The position numbers were made by a program, and so were the translations under genes. From contig AP017605.1 in NCBI GenBank assembly GCA_002356515.1, positions 7,549,020-7,613,019 on the forward strand: a DNA stretch of 64,000 nucleotides, read 5' to 3'. Shown piece by piece: positions 8,708-17,314 of this stretch. Positions within the stretch are counted from its first letter, which is position 1; each line of letters begins with the position of its first letter. The stretch is from Mesorhizobium loti (GTDB lineage: Bacteria; Pseudomonadota; Alphaproteobacteria; Rhizobiales; Rhizobiaceae). Below the pieces are notes generated by a model. The model ran no database searches. It saw nothing but the letters and a program-made list of their open reading frames with translations, and was not told where the DNA came from.

Positions 8708-9037
8708 ATGGTCAGCAACAAAGCACTGCATGAAACCGCAACGACAAAAATCTTCCATTGCCGGCTGATTCCGCCGCGGCCGGATTTTGCCTTCACCATG
8801 ACGGAGGAGGAGAGGGAGTTGATGGGCCGGCATGCCGACTACCTGCGCGGCAAGCTGCGCGAGGGCGTGATGATCATGGCCGGTCCCGTTGCCGATCCGG
8901 CCGGCCCTTGGGGCCTGCTGATCCTGCGTGCCGGCAGCGAGGCCGAGGCAAAGGCGGTGACCGATGGCGATCCAGTGGCAAAGTCAGGTCGCGGCTTTCG
9001 CTATGAGATCCTGCCCATGATCAGCACGATCATGTAG
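8708..9037 (+). CDS. YciI family protein
   Basis: A 109-residue YciI-like (DUF1330/ferredoxin-like dimeric alpha+beta barrel) protein. Typical features are the HADYLRGKLREGVMIMAGP segment with the conserved His and the Gly-Pro turn, then GLLILRAGSEAEAKAVTDGDPV. Related proteins are small cytosolic dehydratase-like or binding proteins of unclear function. AGGAGGA lies 6 bases before ATG 8708. It follows the GST gene at 46 bp and is followed by a strong terminator at 9100-9143. Confidence 0.85.
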   Translation: MVSNKALHETATTKIFHCRLIPPRPDFAFTMTEEERELMGRHADYLRGKLREGVMIMAGPVADPAGPWGLLILRAGSEAEAKAVTDGDPVAKSGRGFRYEILPMISTIM

Positions 9038-9491
9038 GCAACCGGCATGGGCACGCGGCCGGCTTCGGCCACCAGGCTCCTGCTATCCGTCAGATACAAG
9101 AACGCCCCTCGCACCGGTTATTGTGCGGGAGGCGTCCTTTTGCCAGCATTCCTGAGATTGCTCTTCAAAATTGCTGACACCATTGAAATGCGCTGGCGCT
9201 GATTTGGTTCCGGGCTCGGTGCTTTTTTTGACGCACGGTCTTTCAGCCGGTTCGTCAGTTGAGGCCCCTGCGTCGAGCAACCCAGAATTGAACTCAGAGC
9301 GTTGGAAAACCAGAAATTGACTCGGCTGCAAAAGCAGTCTAGAAGAAACATGTCGATATTTGTTTGACTGACTTTTGTTATCCGCGCACGCATGCGCGCC
9401 TTTGACGAACTTCCCCATCAAAAATCGAGACAAAAATCGTTGTGCATTCGCACCACGATTAACGAATATTTGCCATGGAAAGGGTTCGTTT
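9038..9491. other. Intergenic region: terminator plus long cold-shock leader
   Basis: This 454-bp stretch holds the terminator at 9100-9143 and then about 345 bp before cspA that are less GC-rich than the surroundings. The last 100 bp are A/T-rich and would form a long 5' untranslated leader of the cold-shock gene. Open frames on the minus strand (9118-9393, 9083-9529) have no Shine-Dalgarno site or recognisable domain. No further gene is supported. Confidence 0.5.
9100..9143 (+). terminator. Rho-independent terminator after the YciI gene
   Basis: GAACGCCCCTCGCAC (about 9100-9114) pairs with GTGCGGGAGGCGTCC (about 9123-9137), a long GC stem with two mismatches, followed by TTTTG. The orientation fits the end of the GST-YciI transcript. 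Confidence 0.8.
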
Positions 9492-9701
9492 ATGAGCACC
9501 GGCACAGTTAAATGGTTCAACGCCACCAAGGGTTTTGGTTTTATTCAGCCTGACGACGGTTCGGCCGACGTTTTCGTCCACATTTCGGCCGTAGAGCGCG
9601 CCGGCATGCGCGACATCGTCGAGGGCCAGAAGCTCGGCTACGAGATGGTCCGCGACAACAAGTCGGGCAAGATGTCCGCCGACCAGTTGAAGGCGGCCTG
9701 A
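9492..9701 (+). CDS. cspA: Cold-shock protein (CspA family)
   Basis: A 69-residue single cold-shock domain protein that binds single-stranded RNA/DNA and melts mRNA structure. RNP1 is KGFGFIQP (about residues 13-20) and RNP2 is DVFVHIS (about 29-35). The usual family length is 66-72. The frame is open upstream to 9375, but ATG 9492 gives the standard N-terminus [16 protein letters not shown], preceded by a GGAAAGG Shine-Dalgarno sequence. The long A/T-rich leader suggests post-transcriptional control, as in other csp genes. The 3' region is strongly structured and ends in a terminator at 9860. Confidence 0.95.
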   Translation: MSTGTVKWFNATKGFGFIQPDDGSADVFVHISAVERAGMRDIVEGQKLGYEMVRDNKSGKMSADQLKAA

Positions 9702-9883
9702 AGAAAGAATTCAGTCCTCCCGGTGACCACGGATGTACTGGCACCGGTGAAGGGCGAATTCGGGCGCGTGGCCTTGGAAACCTAAGTTTCCAAGGCACAT
9801 CATGCGCATGAGAGGAGTGTTCCTGCGCATCCAATTGGATGCGCGGTGCTCCCATGGAAGGTCAGGCGGTGCCTGGCCTTTTT
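9702..9883 (+). ncRNA. Candidate small RNA or structured 3' UTR of cspA
   Basis: After the cspA stop there are three successive hairpins: CCTTGGAAAC-ctaa-GTTTCCAAGG (9772-9795, perfect 10-bp stem), the perfect 20-bp palindrome centred on AATT at 9825-9844, and a terminator at 9860-9883. Sequence near the 5' end contains CCTCCCGG, an anti-Shine-Dalgarno-like motif. Three hairpins with a terminal U-run is the layout of alphaproteobacterial trans-acting sRNAs. No promoter was identified, so a 3'-UTR-derived RNA is equally possible. Confidence 0.4.
9860..9883 (+). terminator. Rho-independent terminator
   Basis: GGTCAGGC (9860-9867), loop ggt, GCCTGGCC (9871-9878) form an 8-bp stem with one G-T pair, followed immediately by TTTTT (9879-9883). 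Confidence 0.85.
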
Positions 9884-10061
9884 CATTTTACGCTTGTTGC
9901 CGCCGAAAATGCGCTGCGCGTCGGGCTGAACGTGCTAAGGAACGCCTTAGCAATTTGAATCCGCTGCCGTATTGCCCCAATGCAGTGTTGCTTCGTGCGT
10001 GGTCCTGACCGAAGACCCGGTCTCGCCCTATCGGCACCAGGCTCCTGACAGGAGAAAGATT

Positions 10062-10289
10062 TTGACCGCCAATCCGAAGACCGCCGCCGATCCGGCGGTG
10101 TCGCTGTTCAGCAAGACGCAAACCCAGTCGATGTCGCTCGGCCGCATCCTATCCGAGCGTGATGCCGTCAGCGAGGCGCGGGAAGCCAAGACCGCCCGCT
10201 TGCGCGAACTGCGCCTGGAAAAGGAAGCGGACGAGATGGCGGCGGCCGCAGCGCTCGCGGCGCTGCCGAAACGAGCCGGAAAACGCTGA
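10062..10289 (+). CDS. Small hypothetical protein
   Basis: A 75-residue hydrophilic protein with no recognised domain. The sequence is NPKTAADPAVSLFSKT near the N-terminus followed by a highly charged helix, EAREAKTARLRELRLEKEAD (about residues 43-62), likely a coiled-coil. The start is assigned to TTG 10062 because AGGAGA lies 8 bases upstream; earlier in-frame codons lack a Shine-Dalgarno site. Its last base overlaps the ATG of the next gene (TGATG), so the two are translationally coupled. It opens a four-gene cluster (10062-11250). Function unknown. Confidence 0.6.
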   Translation: MTANPKTAADPAVSLFSKTQTQSMSLGRILSERDAVSEAREAKTARLRELRLEKEADEMAAAAALAALPKRAGKR

Positions 10290-10696
10290 TGGCCACCAAG
10301 CGCGTACCGCCAACGCCAATCGCGGCCGATGCGACCATCGCCGACATGGTCGAAACCCTGGACAAGCCGGTCGAATATGTCCGGCGCGTGCTGGAAAAAC
10401 TCGAACGCTGCAGGCGCGCCCATGGCGATGCACAGGTTCGTGTCGGCGTGCGCGGCCGCGCCGAAGCCCCGAACTACCTGATCGAATATGTCCGCGAGGA
10501 CAAAAAGACCCAGGAGCGTGTGACTTGCCAGGATGCCGCCTACAGCGGCAGCACGCATCGTGAGTTGGCGCCGCATCACATCGCGGAAGCCAGGAACTGG
10601 TCGCCCGAGGAAATGAACATCACAGCGGTTTCGGCGCTGATCGGCCGCTTGCGCAATCCGCGCGCACCATCATCGCGTTTCGCCGACGAGGACTGA
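10289..10696 (+). CDS. Hypothetical protein
   Basis: A 135-residue soluble protein of unknown function. The N-terminal half contains a predicted helical pair (ATIADMVETLDKPVEYVRRV, VLEKLERCRRAHG) followed by a beta-rich part (AQVRVGVRGRAEAPNYLIEYVRE). The C-terminal part has ELAPHHIAEARNWSPEEMN. Two Cys are present, without a metal motif. The start overlaps the stop of the 75-residue protein, and a 54-codon gene begins 1 bp after its own stop, so it is inside a tight operon. No family recognised. Confidence 0.65.
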   Translation: MATKRVPPTPIAADATIADMVETLDKPVEYVRRVLEKLERCRRAHGDAQVRVGVRGRAEAPNYLIEYVREDKKTQERVTCQDAAYSGSTHRELAPHHIAEARNWSPEEMNITAVSALIGRLRNPRAPSSRFADED

Positions 10697-10697
10697 C

Positions 10698-10862
10698 ATG
10701 GCCATTAAATTCTCCGCCAAGGACCAGCCGGCAGCGCCGGCTCCCGCTGCGAAACCGGCCAAGCCGGTCGCCGCGAAGCCCGGCGAACCCGCCGACGCCG
10801 CGACCGATCTGTTCAAGTCGCCGGTCGAAGCGCCGGCGCGCAAGACAGGCAAGAAGAAATAG
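10698..10862 (+). CDS. Small Ala/Pro/Lys-rich protein
   Basis: A 54-residue reading frame starting at ATG 10698, 1 base after the stop of the preceding gene and 4 bases before the next. The composition is low-complexity, with repeats of A-A-K-P-A-K-P-V, then TDLFKSPVEAPARK and a basic tail KTGKKK. Likely disordered, with a possible nucleic-acid or membrane-surface binding tail. The tight packing in the operon is the main support; the biased composition of GC-rich DNA could also produce such a frame by chance. Function unknown. Confidence 0.5.
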   Translation: MAIKFSAKDQPAAPAPAAKPAKPVAAKPGEPADAATDLFKSPVEAPARKTGKKK

Positions 10863-10866
10863 CGCC

Positions 10867-11250
10867 TTGCCGCAGGACGCCGATCGTAATCCTGCCGCGC
10901 CGGGGCTGCTCGCCCTGGTCGCTGCCGCGAGCCTTTCGTCGTCGCAACACGAGACCGCTCCGCTCTTCGACTGCCAGAGCTGCGGCGCGTGCTGTTCCTA
11001 TTCGGCCGAATGGCCGCGCTTCTCCACCGAGGACGATGGGCAACTCGACCGTATCCCTGAAAAATATGTAGCGGCCGATCTGTCGGGCATGCGCTGTGAG
11101 GGCGTGCGCTGTTCGGCGCTGTCGGGCGAAGTCGGCAAGTCGACCGCTTGCGGCGTCTACGACGTCCGCCCGGATGTCTGCCGCGCGTGCATGCCTGGCG
11201 ACGAAGAGTGCTTGATGGCGCGCCGGGAGCACGGATTGCCGACGTCCTAG
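10867..11250 (+). CDS. YkgJ-type cysteine cluster protein
   Basis: A 127-residue protein with a zinc/iron-chelating Cys cluster. The key motif is FDCQSCGACCSYS (about residues 36-47), with further Cys in GMRCEGVRCSAL, CGVYDVRPDVCRAC and DEECL, matching the CxxCGxCC...C...Y..RP..C.xC pattern of the YkgJ family. Metal binding is expected; function is unknown. The start is probably TTG 10867 (4 bases after the preceding stop). Last gene of the 10062-11250 cluster. Confidence 0.8.
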   Translation: MPQDADRNPAAPGLLALVAAASLSSSQHETAPLFDCQSCGACCSYSAEWPRFSTEDDGQLDRIPEKYVAADLSGMRCEGVRCSALSGEVGKSTACGVYDVRPDVCRACMPGDEECLMARREHGLPTS

Positions 11251-11321
11251 AATTGTGGGCGGCTTGACGAAGCCTCCTTGCTGGCTACGCTGCGTCAGGG
11301 CAGGGCCGTGGAGGAACCATC

Positions 11322-11933
11322 GTGAGCATCGAATTCCTGTTGACTTCGCTGATCGTCGTGGCCTCGCCCGGCACCGGCGTTCTCTACACGCTGAGCGCCG
11401 GACTTTCGCGCGGTGCGCGGGCCTCGATCATTGCCGCCTTCGGCTGCACGCTCGGCATCATCCCGCATATGGCAGCCGCCATCACCGGCCTCGCGGCGCT
11501 GCTGCACACCAGCGCGGTCGCCTTCGAGACGCTGAAATATCTCGGCGTCGCCTATCTCCTCTACATGGCCTGGAACACGCTGAAGGAGAAGGGCGGGCTC
11601 AGCGTCGAGGACGATGTCGCGCCGCGCTCGGCCGGCAAGGTGATCGCCACCGGCATCCTCGTCAACGTGCTCAATCCGAAACTATCGATCTTCTTTTTCG
11701 CCTTCCTGCCGCAATTCGTCAGCACCACCGAGCCCAATGCGCTGTCGAAGATGCTGGAACTCAGCTCCGTCTTCATGCTTTTGACCTTCGTGGTTTTCGT
11801 CGGCTACGGCATCTTCGCCGCTTCGATCCGCAGCCATGTCGCCTCACGGCCGATGGTGCTGACCTGGATGCGCCGGACGTTTGCCGGCGCCTTCGTGATG
11901 CTTGGCGCCAAGCTGGCATTGGCTGATCGGTAG
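11322..11933 (+). CDS. LysE family translocator
   Basis: A 203-residue inner-membrane exporter of the LysE/RhtB family, usually six membrane helices. The conserved N-terminal loop is VASPGTGVLYTLSAGLSRGAR (P-G-x-G-x-x-x followed by small residues and GxRA), and the mid-protein motif is ATGILVNVLNPKLSIFFFAFLPQF (the NxxNPK signature). It probably exports an amino acid or derivative. It starts at GTG 11322 behind a GGAGG Shine-Dalgarno sequence. The next gene is convergent. Confidence 0.88.
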   Translation: MSIEFLLTSLIVVASPGTGVLYTLSAGLSRGARASIIAAFGCTLGIIPHMAAAITGLAALLHTSAVAFETLKYLGVAYLLYMAWNTLKEKGGLSVEDDVAPRSAGKVIATGILVNVLNPKLSIFFFAFLPQFVSTTEPNALSKMLELSSVFMLLTFVVFVGYGIFAASIRSHVASRPMVLTWMRRTFAGAFVMLGAKLALADR

Positions 11934-11947
11934 CGGCGATCGGCCGA

Positions 11948-12328
11948 CTATCCCTTCACATAGCCCATCGCCTCGACGATGCGGCCGTCCTGGACGCGCA
12001 TCAGATTGATGCCGCGGACGGAGGTGTGGTCGGCCATCCAGTAGCGCCAGCGTATCGTCGCCCGGTCGCCGGCGACAAAGGTCTCCTCGAGGTCGAAGCG
12101 CGCGCCTGGCTGGGTGGCGATCGCCGACCACAATTCGATGCAAGCCGCCTTGCCGGCGCGGCGCGCGCCGTCCGGCGCGGGTGTGGTGTTCTCGATCACG
12201 CAGTCTTCGGCAACCAGATCGGCAAGTGCCGACGGGTCGTGGTGCTGGAAGACATCGTTGAAGCGCCGCATCATCTGTGCCGTCTCGCCGGAGTGCGCGG
12301 CAGCAGTGCTGTCGATGATCAGTTCCAT
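11948..12328 (-). CDS. SnoaL-like / nuclear transport factor 2 fold protein
   Basis: A 126-residue protein of the NTF2-like/SnoaL fold. Characteristic segments are MMRRFNDVFQHHDPSALADLVAEDCVIENT at the N-terminus (split: MMRRFNDVFQHH, DPSALADLVAEDCV) and the strand pair TFVAGDRATIRWRYWM / GINLMRVQDGRIVEAMGYV. The fold hosts small-molecule isomerases, cyclases and binding proteins; here no specific reaction is assigned. ATG 12328 has GGAG 8 bases upstream. It lies 19 bp downstream of the OsmC gene on the same strand, and both lie behind the oxidoreductase at 13835, so the three may form one operon under the TetR protein. Confidence 0.8.
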   Translation of the reverse strand: MELIIDSTAAAHSGETAQMMRRFNDVFQHHDPSALADLVAEDCVIENTTPAPDGARRAGKAACIELWSAIATQPGARFDLEETFVAGDRATIRWRYWMADHTSVRGINLMRVQDGRIVEAMGYVKG

Positions 12329-12347
12329 GGGATTTGCTCCTTCCGTT

Positions 12348-12791
12348 TCAGTCATTGAAGTGTCTGGCGAGGGAGGCCTTGAGCGTGATGCTGGCGACGC
12401 CGGCCAGAGCCCGCGAGACCAGGCAGACCGCCTTGGCCTTTTGCGCCAGCCGCTCGAAATCCTCGGCGGCAATGCCTGCGACGCTGGCTTCCGTGTCCAG
12501 TTCGATGCGGGTGATTGTCGGCCCGGCTGCGGTCGCACCGAGATGCGCCTTCGCGATGGTGCGGATGCTGTCGGGCGTGTGGCCTTCGCTGCCGAGGATG
12601 GCGCTCAGCGCCATCGAGAAGCAGCCGGCATGGGCAGCCGCGATGAGTTCCTCCGGGTTGGTGCCGGGACCGTTCTCGAAGCGGGACGGGAACGAGTAGG
12701 CGCCTTCGAAGACACCGCTGCCCAGCCTGAGCCGGCCGGATCCTTCCTTGAGTGTGCCGCGCCATTCGGCCGATGCATCGCGAACAGTCAT
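12348..12791 (-). CDS. OsmC family peroxiredoxin
   Basis: A 147-residue OsmC/Ohr-type protein that reduces organic hydroperoxides through paired Cys. The first catalytic Cys lies in NPEELIAAAHAGCFSMALS (about residue 57) and the second in AKAVCLVSRAL (about 121). The N-terminal strand region WRGTLKEGSGRLRLGSG is also typical. It lies 33 bp after the quinone-oxidoreductase-like gene and 19 bp before the SnoaL-like gene on the same strand. Grouping with a TetR-controlled oxidoreductase suggests a response to electrophiles or quinones. OsmC rather than Ohr is favoured by the AHAGCFSMA motif. Confidence 0.9.
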   Translation of the reverse strand: MTVRDASAEWRGTLKEGSGRLRLGSGVFEGAYSFPSRFENGPGTNPEELIAAAHAGCFSMALSAILGSEGHTPDSIRTIAKAHLGATAAGPTITRIELDTEASVAGIAAEDFERLAQKAKAVCLVSRALAGVASITLKASLARHFND

Positions 12792-12824
12792 TGCTTGCTC
12801 TCCTCTGGTTGATGGAATACGGGA

Positions 12825-13835
12825 TCATGCGCAGTCGATGACAACTTTGCCGATGACATCGCCCTGCATGAAATGCCGATAGGCCTCGCGCGCCTCGGCG
12901 AACGGAAAGACCCTGTCGATGATCGGCTTCAGCTGGTGCTTGCCGACTGCGGCCAGCATCGCCTCCAGCCCATTGCGGTTGCCGACGAACACGCGGCCAA
13001 TGGTGGCGAGGCTGCGCTGATAGATAGCGCCCGGGATCTCGATCGAATTGCCCTTCGCATCCTGAACGGTCAGCACAACGATGCGGCCATAAAGGGAGCT
13101 TGCGATCAGCGATTGCGTGAAGGTCGTCGGACCGCCTGTCTCCACCACCAGATCGATGCCGCCGGTCGCCTCGCGCAGCTTCATGCCCCATTCCGGCGTC
13201 TCGCTGGCGGCGATGACGATATCGGCGCCAAGCGCGCGCAGCCGGTCAGTCTTTTCAGCGCGCGAGGTGACGGCGGCGACGCGGCAGCCAAGCATCTTGG
13301 CGAACTGCAGCGCGAACAGCGCCACGCCGCCTGAGCCGATGGTCAAAACCCATTGTCCGGGCTGCGGAATCTCCGCTCCTGTCAATGCGCTCCAGGCAGT
13401 CAAACCGGCGCAGGTGAAGGTCGCGGCTTCCTGCCAGGAGAGATGCACGGGCAACCGCGCGGCCCATTGCTCGTCGAGCAGCGCGTATTCGCTGAGCATG
13501 CCGTCCAGCGTGCAGCCCAGCTGGTCGATGATTTCGGGACGAAGCCGGCCGTCGATCCAGCGCGCGAAATAGCTGCCGGTGACACGGTCGCCGACCGCAA
13601 AGCGCGTGACGCCGTCGCCGATCGCCACCACTTCCCCGGCTCCGTCGCTCAATGGAACGATGCCGGCGCGGGGTGGCAGCGGGTATGTGCCCTTGAGGAT
13701 CATCGCGTCGCGGCGGTTAAGCGACGTGGCGTGCACCCGCACCAGGATCTGATGCGCGCCGGGCTCGGGTATTGCCTCTTCGCGCGTTGCCAGCTTTTCG
13801 ATCCCGCCAAAACCCTCAAGTCGGTAGCGCTGCAT
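12825..13835 (-). CDS. Zinc-free MDR-type NAD(P)-dependent oxidoreductase
   Basis: A 336-residue medium-chain dehydrogenase/reductase of the quinone oxidoreductase type. GroES-like N-terminal domain (about 25-120: HQILVRVHATSLNRRDAMILKG split as HQILVRVHATSLN, RRDAMILKG), then the nucleotide fold with VLTIGSGGVALFALQFAKMLG (Rossmann, about 160-180). The zinc ligands of alcohol dehydrogenases are missing. ATG 13835 is chosen over TTG 13847 because GGAG is 6 bases before it. It is divergent from the TetR gene at 13934 with two operator-like sites in the 98-bp gap, so it is probably the TetR target and is followed by OsmC and SnoaL-like genes. Confidence 0.9.
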   Translation of the reverse strand: MQRYRLEGFGGIEKLATREEAIPEPGAHQILVRVHATSLNRRDAMILKGTYPLPPRAGIVPLSDGAGEVVAIGDGVTRFAVGDRVTGSYFARWIDGRLRPEIIDQLGCTLDGMLSEYALLDEQWAARLPVHLSWQEAATFTCAGLTAWSALTGAEIPQPGQWVLTIGSGGVALFALQFAKMLGCRVAAVTSRAEKTDRLRALGADIVIAASETPEWGMKLREATGGIDLVVETGGPTTFTQSLIASSLYGRIVVLTVQDAKGNSIEIPGAIYQRSLATIGRVFVGNRNGLEAMLAAVGKHQLKPIIDRVFPFAEAREAYRHFMQGDVIGKVVIDCA

Positions 13836-13850
13836 TGTTGTCTCCAAAGT

Positions 13851-13910
13851 ATGTAGACCGATCTACATATTATGTAGACCGGTTGTCATATTCGGAGCAA
13901 GGCCTATAAT
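13851..13910. promoter_or_regulatory. Twin LmrA/QdoR-type operators and tetR promoter
   Basis: Site 1 is ATGTAGA-ccga-TCTACAT (13851-13868), perfect 7-bp arms. Site 2 is ATGTAGACCGGTTGTCAT (13872-13889), a degenerate copy starting 21 bp further on. Site 1 fits the tagaNYGgTCTA core known for LmrA/YxaF in Bacillus. TTGTCA (13883-13888), 16 bp and TATAAT (13905-13910) form a strong tetR promoter overlapped by site 2, implying autorepression; site 1 covers the start region of the divergent oxidoreductase gene. Confidence 0.75.
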
Positions 13911-13933
13911 GCGCATTCCTGACAGAGGCTGAC

Positions 13934-14542
13934 ATGGCGACAGACACACGCACCCGTATGATCGAAGCGACGGCGCTGCTTTTGCGGCGGCGCGGCTATC
14001 ACGGCACATCACTGAACGACATTTTGAGCGCCAGTGGCGCGCCACGAGGCTCGCTCTACTTCCATTTTCCGGGCGGCAAGGACCAACTGGTCATCGAGGT
14101 GACACGCGACAGCGTGGCCGGCGTGACGGAGCGTCTTGACGCGGCGCTGGCGGCGGAACACGATCCGGCGGTCGCTGTGCATCACATTTACCAGTCGGTG
14201 GCCCGCATGCTGGAGGAGAACGAGTTCTCGCTCGGCTGCCCGATCGCGCCGGTGGTGCTCGACGCGCCGAACGACGTGCCAGGCCTGGCCGAGATCTGCC
14301 GCGCCGCATTCGAGCAGTGGATAGGCCTGCTGCGCGAGGCCTTCATGCGGGCAGGGGTGCCTGAACGCCGCGCCCACGCTCTGGCGCTGCTGGTGGAATC
14401 GTCGCTGGAAGGGCTGATGGTGATCGCCCGCGCCACCCGCGACCGCGCTCCGCTACAGGCGGTGGCCGACGAGGTCGCGGCGCTGATCGAAGCCGCGGTA
14501 CTTGCCGGCGAGGTGCGGCAACGCGCGGATGCCACTGTCTGA
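13934..14542 (+). CDS. TetR/AcrR family transcriptional regulator (LmrA/QdoR-like)
   Basis: A 202-residue repressor. N-terminal HTH: TRMIEATALLLRRRGYHGTSLNDILSASGAPRGSLYFHFPGGKDQL (about residues 7-52, with the recognition helix at APRGSLYFHF). The C-terminal domain has FSLGCPIAPVVLDAPND, typical of the LmrA/YxaF-like branch and similar to the GCPLNNL motif of the TetR at 63. Genes of this branch often sense flavonoids or other aromatic/electrophilic compounds. Divergent from the oxidoreductase at 13835, with twin boxes between. Ligand not deducible. Confidence 0.9.
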   Translation: MATDTRTRMIEATALLLRRRGYHGTSLNDILSASGAPRGSLYFHFPGGKDQLVIEVTRDSVAGVTERLDAALAAEHDPAVAVHHIYQSVARMLEENEFSLGCPIAPVVLDAPNDVPGLAEICRAAFEQWIGLLREAFMRAGVPERRAHALALLVESSLEGLMVIARATRDRAPLQAVADEVAALIEAAVLAGEVRQRADATV

Positions 14543-14643
14543 AGGTAGGCCCCCTGGTTCGGAAAGCATGCGCCGGCGCTGAGGTTCGGGCCATTCGCCA
14601 GCGATGTGAGGAAGGCCGGCAGTACGGTCGCGAATGTGTAGGG

Positions 14644-15048
14644 CGCGGTCATCACGTGGCGCTGCGCGTCCCCAACTACGAGATCGCCAAGAACTGGTAT
14701 GTCGACAAGCTCGATTTCCGTGTCGTTCACGAATGGCCATTCGCCGACGAGCAGCTCGCCTAGCTGGCGCCGGCCAATGACGATCATTTCATGATCGAAT
14801 TGCTCGGCGGCGGTGATCCGCTGCCGATCGATGCGCCGGCCTGCAAGGATCTCGCCGATAGCCTGCGCTACTCCGGCTATCATCATTTCTGCATCAACGT
14901 GGCCGACATCGAAGCGACGGTCGCCGAACTGCGCAAGCGCGGCGTCACCATCGTCACCGAGCCGTTCAAGCTCGACGACATCAGCCGCAAGCTGGCCTTC
15001 TTCGCCGACCCGTTCGGCAATCTGATCGAACTCGCCGAGGTTGTCTGA
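14644..15048 (+). pseudogene. VOC family (glyoxalase-like) pseudogene with in-frame stop
   Basis: Conceptual translation from about 14644 reads HHVALRVPNYEIAKNWYVDK, continues LDFRVVHEWPFADEQLA, then meets TAG at 14761-14763 and goes on in the same frame as LAPANDDHFMIELLGGGDPL to VV at 15048. This is one continuous vicinal-oxygen-chelate (glyoxalase/bleomycin-resistance fold) protein of about 130 residues in which one codon, probably Tyr, became a stop. There is no convincing start codon either, because the sequence before HHVAL has lost its ATG. The C-terminal part could restart at ATG 14791 (85 residues), but it would lack one half of the fold. Probably inactive. A sequencing error cannot be excluded for the single base, but the missing start argues for decay. 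Confidence 0.65.
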
Positions 15049-15070
15049 GGCGACATGACCACAGAAGCAA

Positions 15071-15096
15071 AAAGGGCGGCATCGCTGCCGCCCTTT
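15071..15096. terminator. Bidirectional terminator downstream of groEL
   Basis: AAGGGCGGCA (15072-15081), loop tcgc, TGCCGCCCTT (15086-15095): a perfect 10-bp stem. On the minus strand it is followed by a run of five T, so it ends the groESL transcript. Confidence 0.85.
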
Positions 15097-15122
15097 CGTA
15101 CGCATAAGCCAGGTTGGCTGGA

Positions 15123-16817
<1,695 letters not shown>

Positions 16818-16840
16818 TCAGTTGACGGTGAGGCCGATGA

Positions 16841-17137
16841 TCAGCCGATGATGCCCATAATGTCGGATTCCTTCATGATCAGAAGGTCTTCGCCATTGAG
16901 CTTGACTTCGGTGCCCGACCACTTGCCGAACAGGATGCGGTCGCCAGCCTTGACGTCCAGGGGGACCAGCTTGCCGCTTTCGTCACGGGCGCCGGAGCCG
17001 ACGGCGATGATCTCGCCTTCCTGCGGCTTTTCCTTCGCCGTATCCGGGATGATGATCCCGCCGGCGGTCTTGGATTCGGATTCGACCCGGCGAACGACCA
17101 CGCGGTCATGAAGCGGGCGGAACTTCGACTTTGCCAT
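16841..17137 (-). CDS. groES: Co-chaperonin GroES
   Basis: A 98-residue 10-kDa co-chaperonin. Typical motifs are [14 protein letters not shown] at the N-terminus, the mobile GroEL-binding loop [18 protein letters not shown] (about residues 20-38) and the C-terminal strand [18 protein letters not shown]. Heptameric lid for the GroEL ring. The frame is open to 17212, but ATG 17137 gives the family start, after a GAGGAA Shine-Dalgarno sequence. First gene of the operon, with a perfect CIRCE element 65 bp upstream. Confidence 0.98.
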   Translation of the reverse strand: MAKSKFRPLHDRVVVRRVESESKTAGGIIIPDTAKEKPQEGEIIAVGSGARDESGKLVPLDVKAGDRILFGKWSGTEVKLNGEDLLIMKESDIMGIIG

Positions 17138-17201
17138 TTTTTCTTCCTCGAATGAGAACGGTGAGAAACAGTTCCTCCGTCCGGCGAAGCCGGACACATA
17201 G

Positions 17202-17228
17202 TTAGCACTCACCAGGGGCGAGTGCTAA
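17202..17228 (-). promoter_or_regulatory. CIRCE operator (HrcA site)
   Basis: TTAGCACTC, nine-base spacer, GAGTGCTAA: an exact match to the CIRCE consensus. It is bound by the heat-shock repressor HrcA, and lies between the promoter and groES. As DNA it blocks transcription when HrcA is active. Confidence 0.97.
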
Positions 17229-17237
17229 CGTGGCGCT

Positions 17238-17266
17238 GAAATAGGCCGCCGACCTGCGAGAGTCAA
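17238..17266 (-). promoter_or_regulatory. groESL promoter
   Basis: On the minus strand, TTGACT (plus 17261-17266) and TATTTC (plus 17238-17243) are separated by 17 bp and the CIRCE starts 9 bp after the -10. The preceding C (CTTGACT) also fits alphaproteobacterial heat-shock sigma-32-type promoters, so either sigma factor may act. Confidence 0.75.
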
Positions 17267-17314
17267 GGCGCGCGGCAGCCTCGAAAGGCGGTAATTTTTT
17301 CCACGGATTGGGGC

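Noticed and set aside
9083..9529. Minus-strand frames of 148 and 91 codons upstream of cspA
   Set aside because: They cross the terminator and leader of cspA, have no Shine-Dalgarno site and no recognisable motif; a small protein at 9118-9393 cannot be fully excluded.
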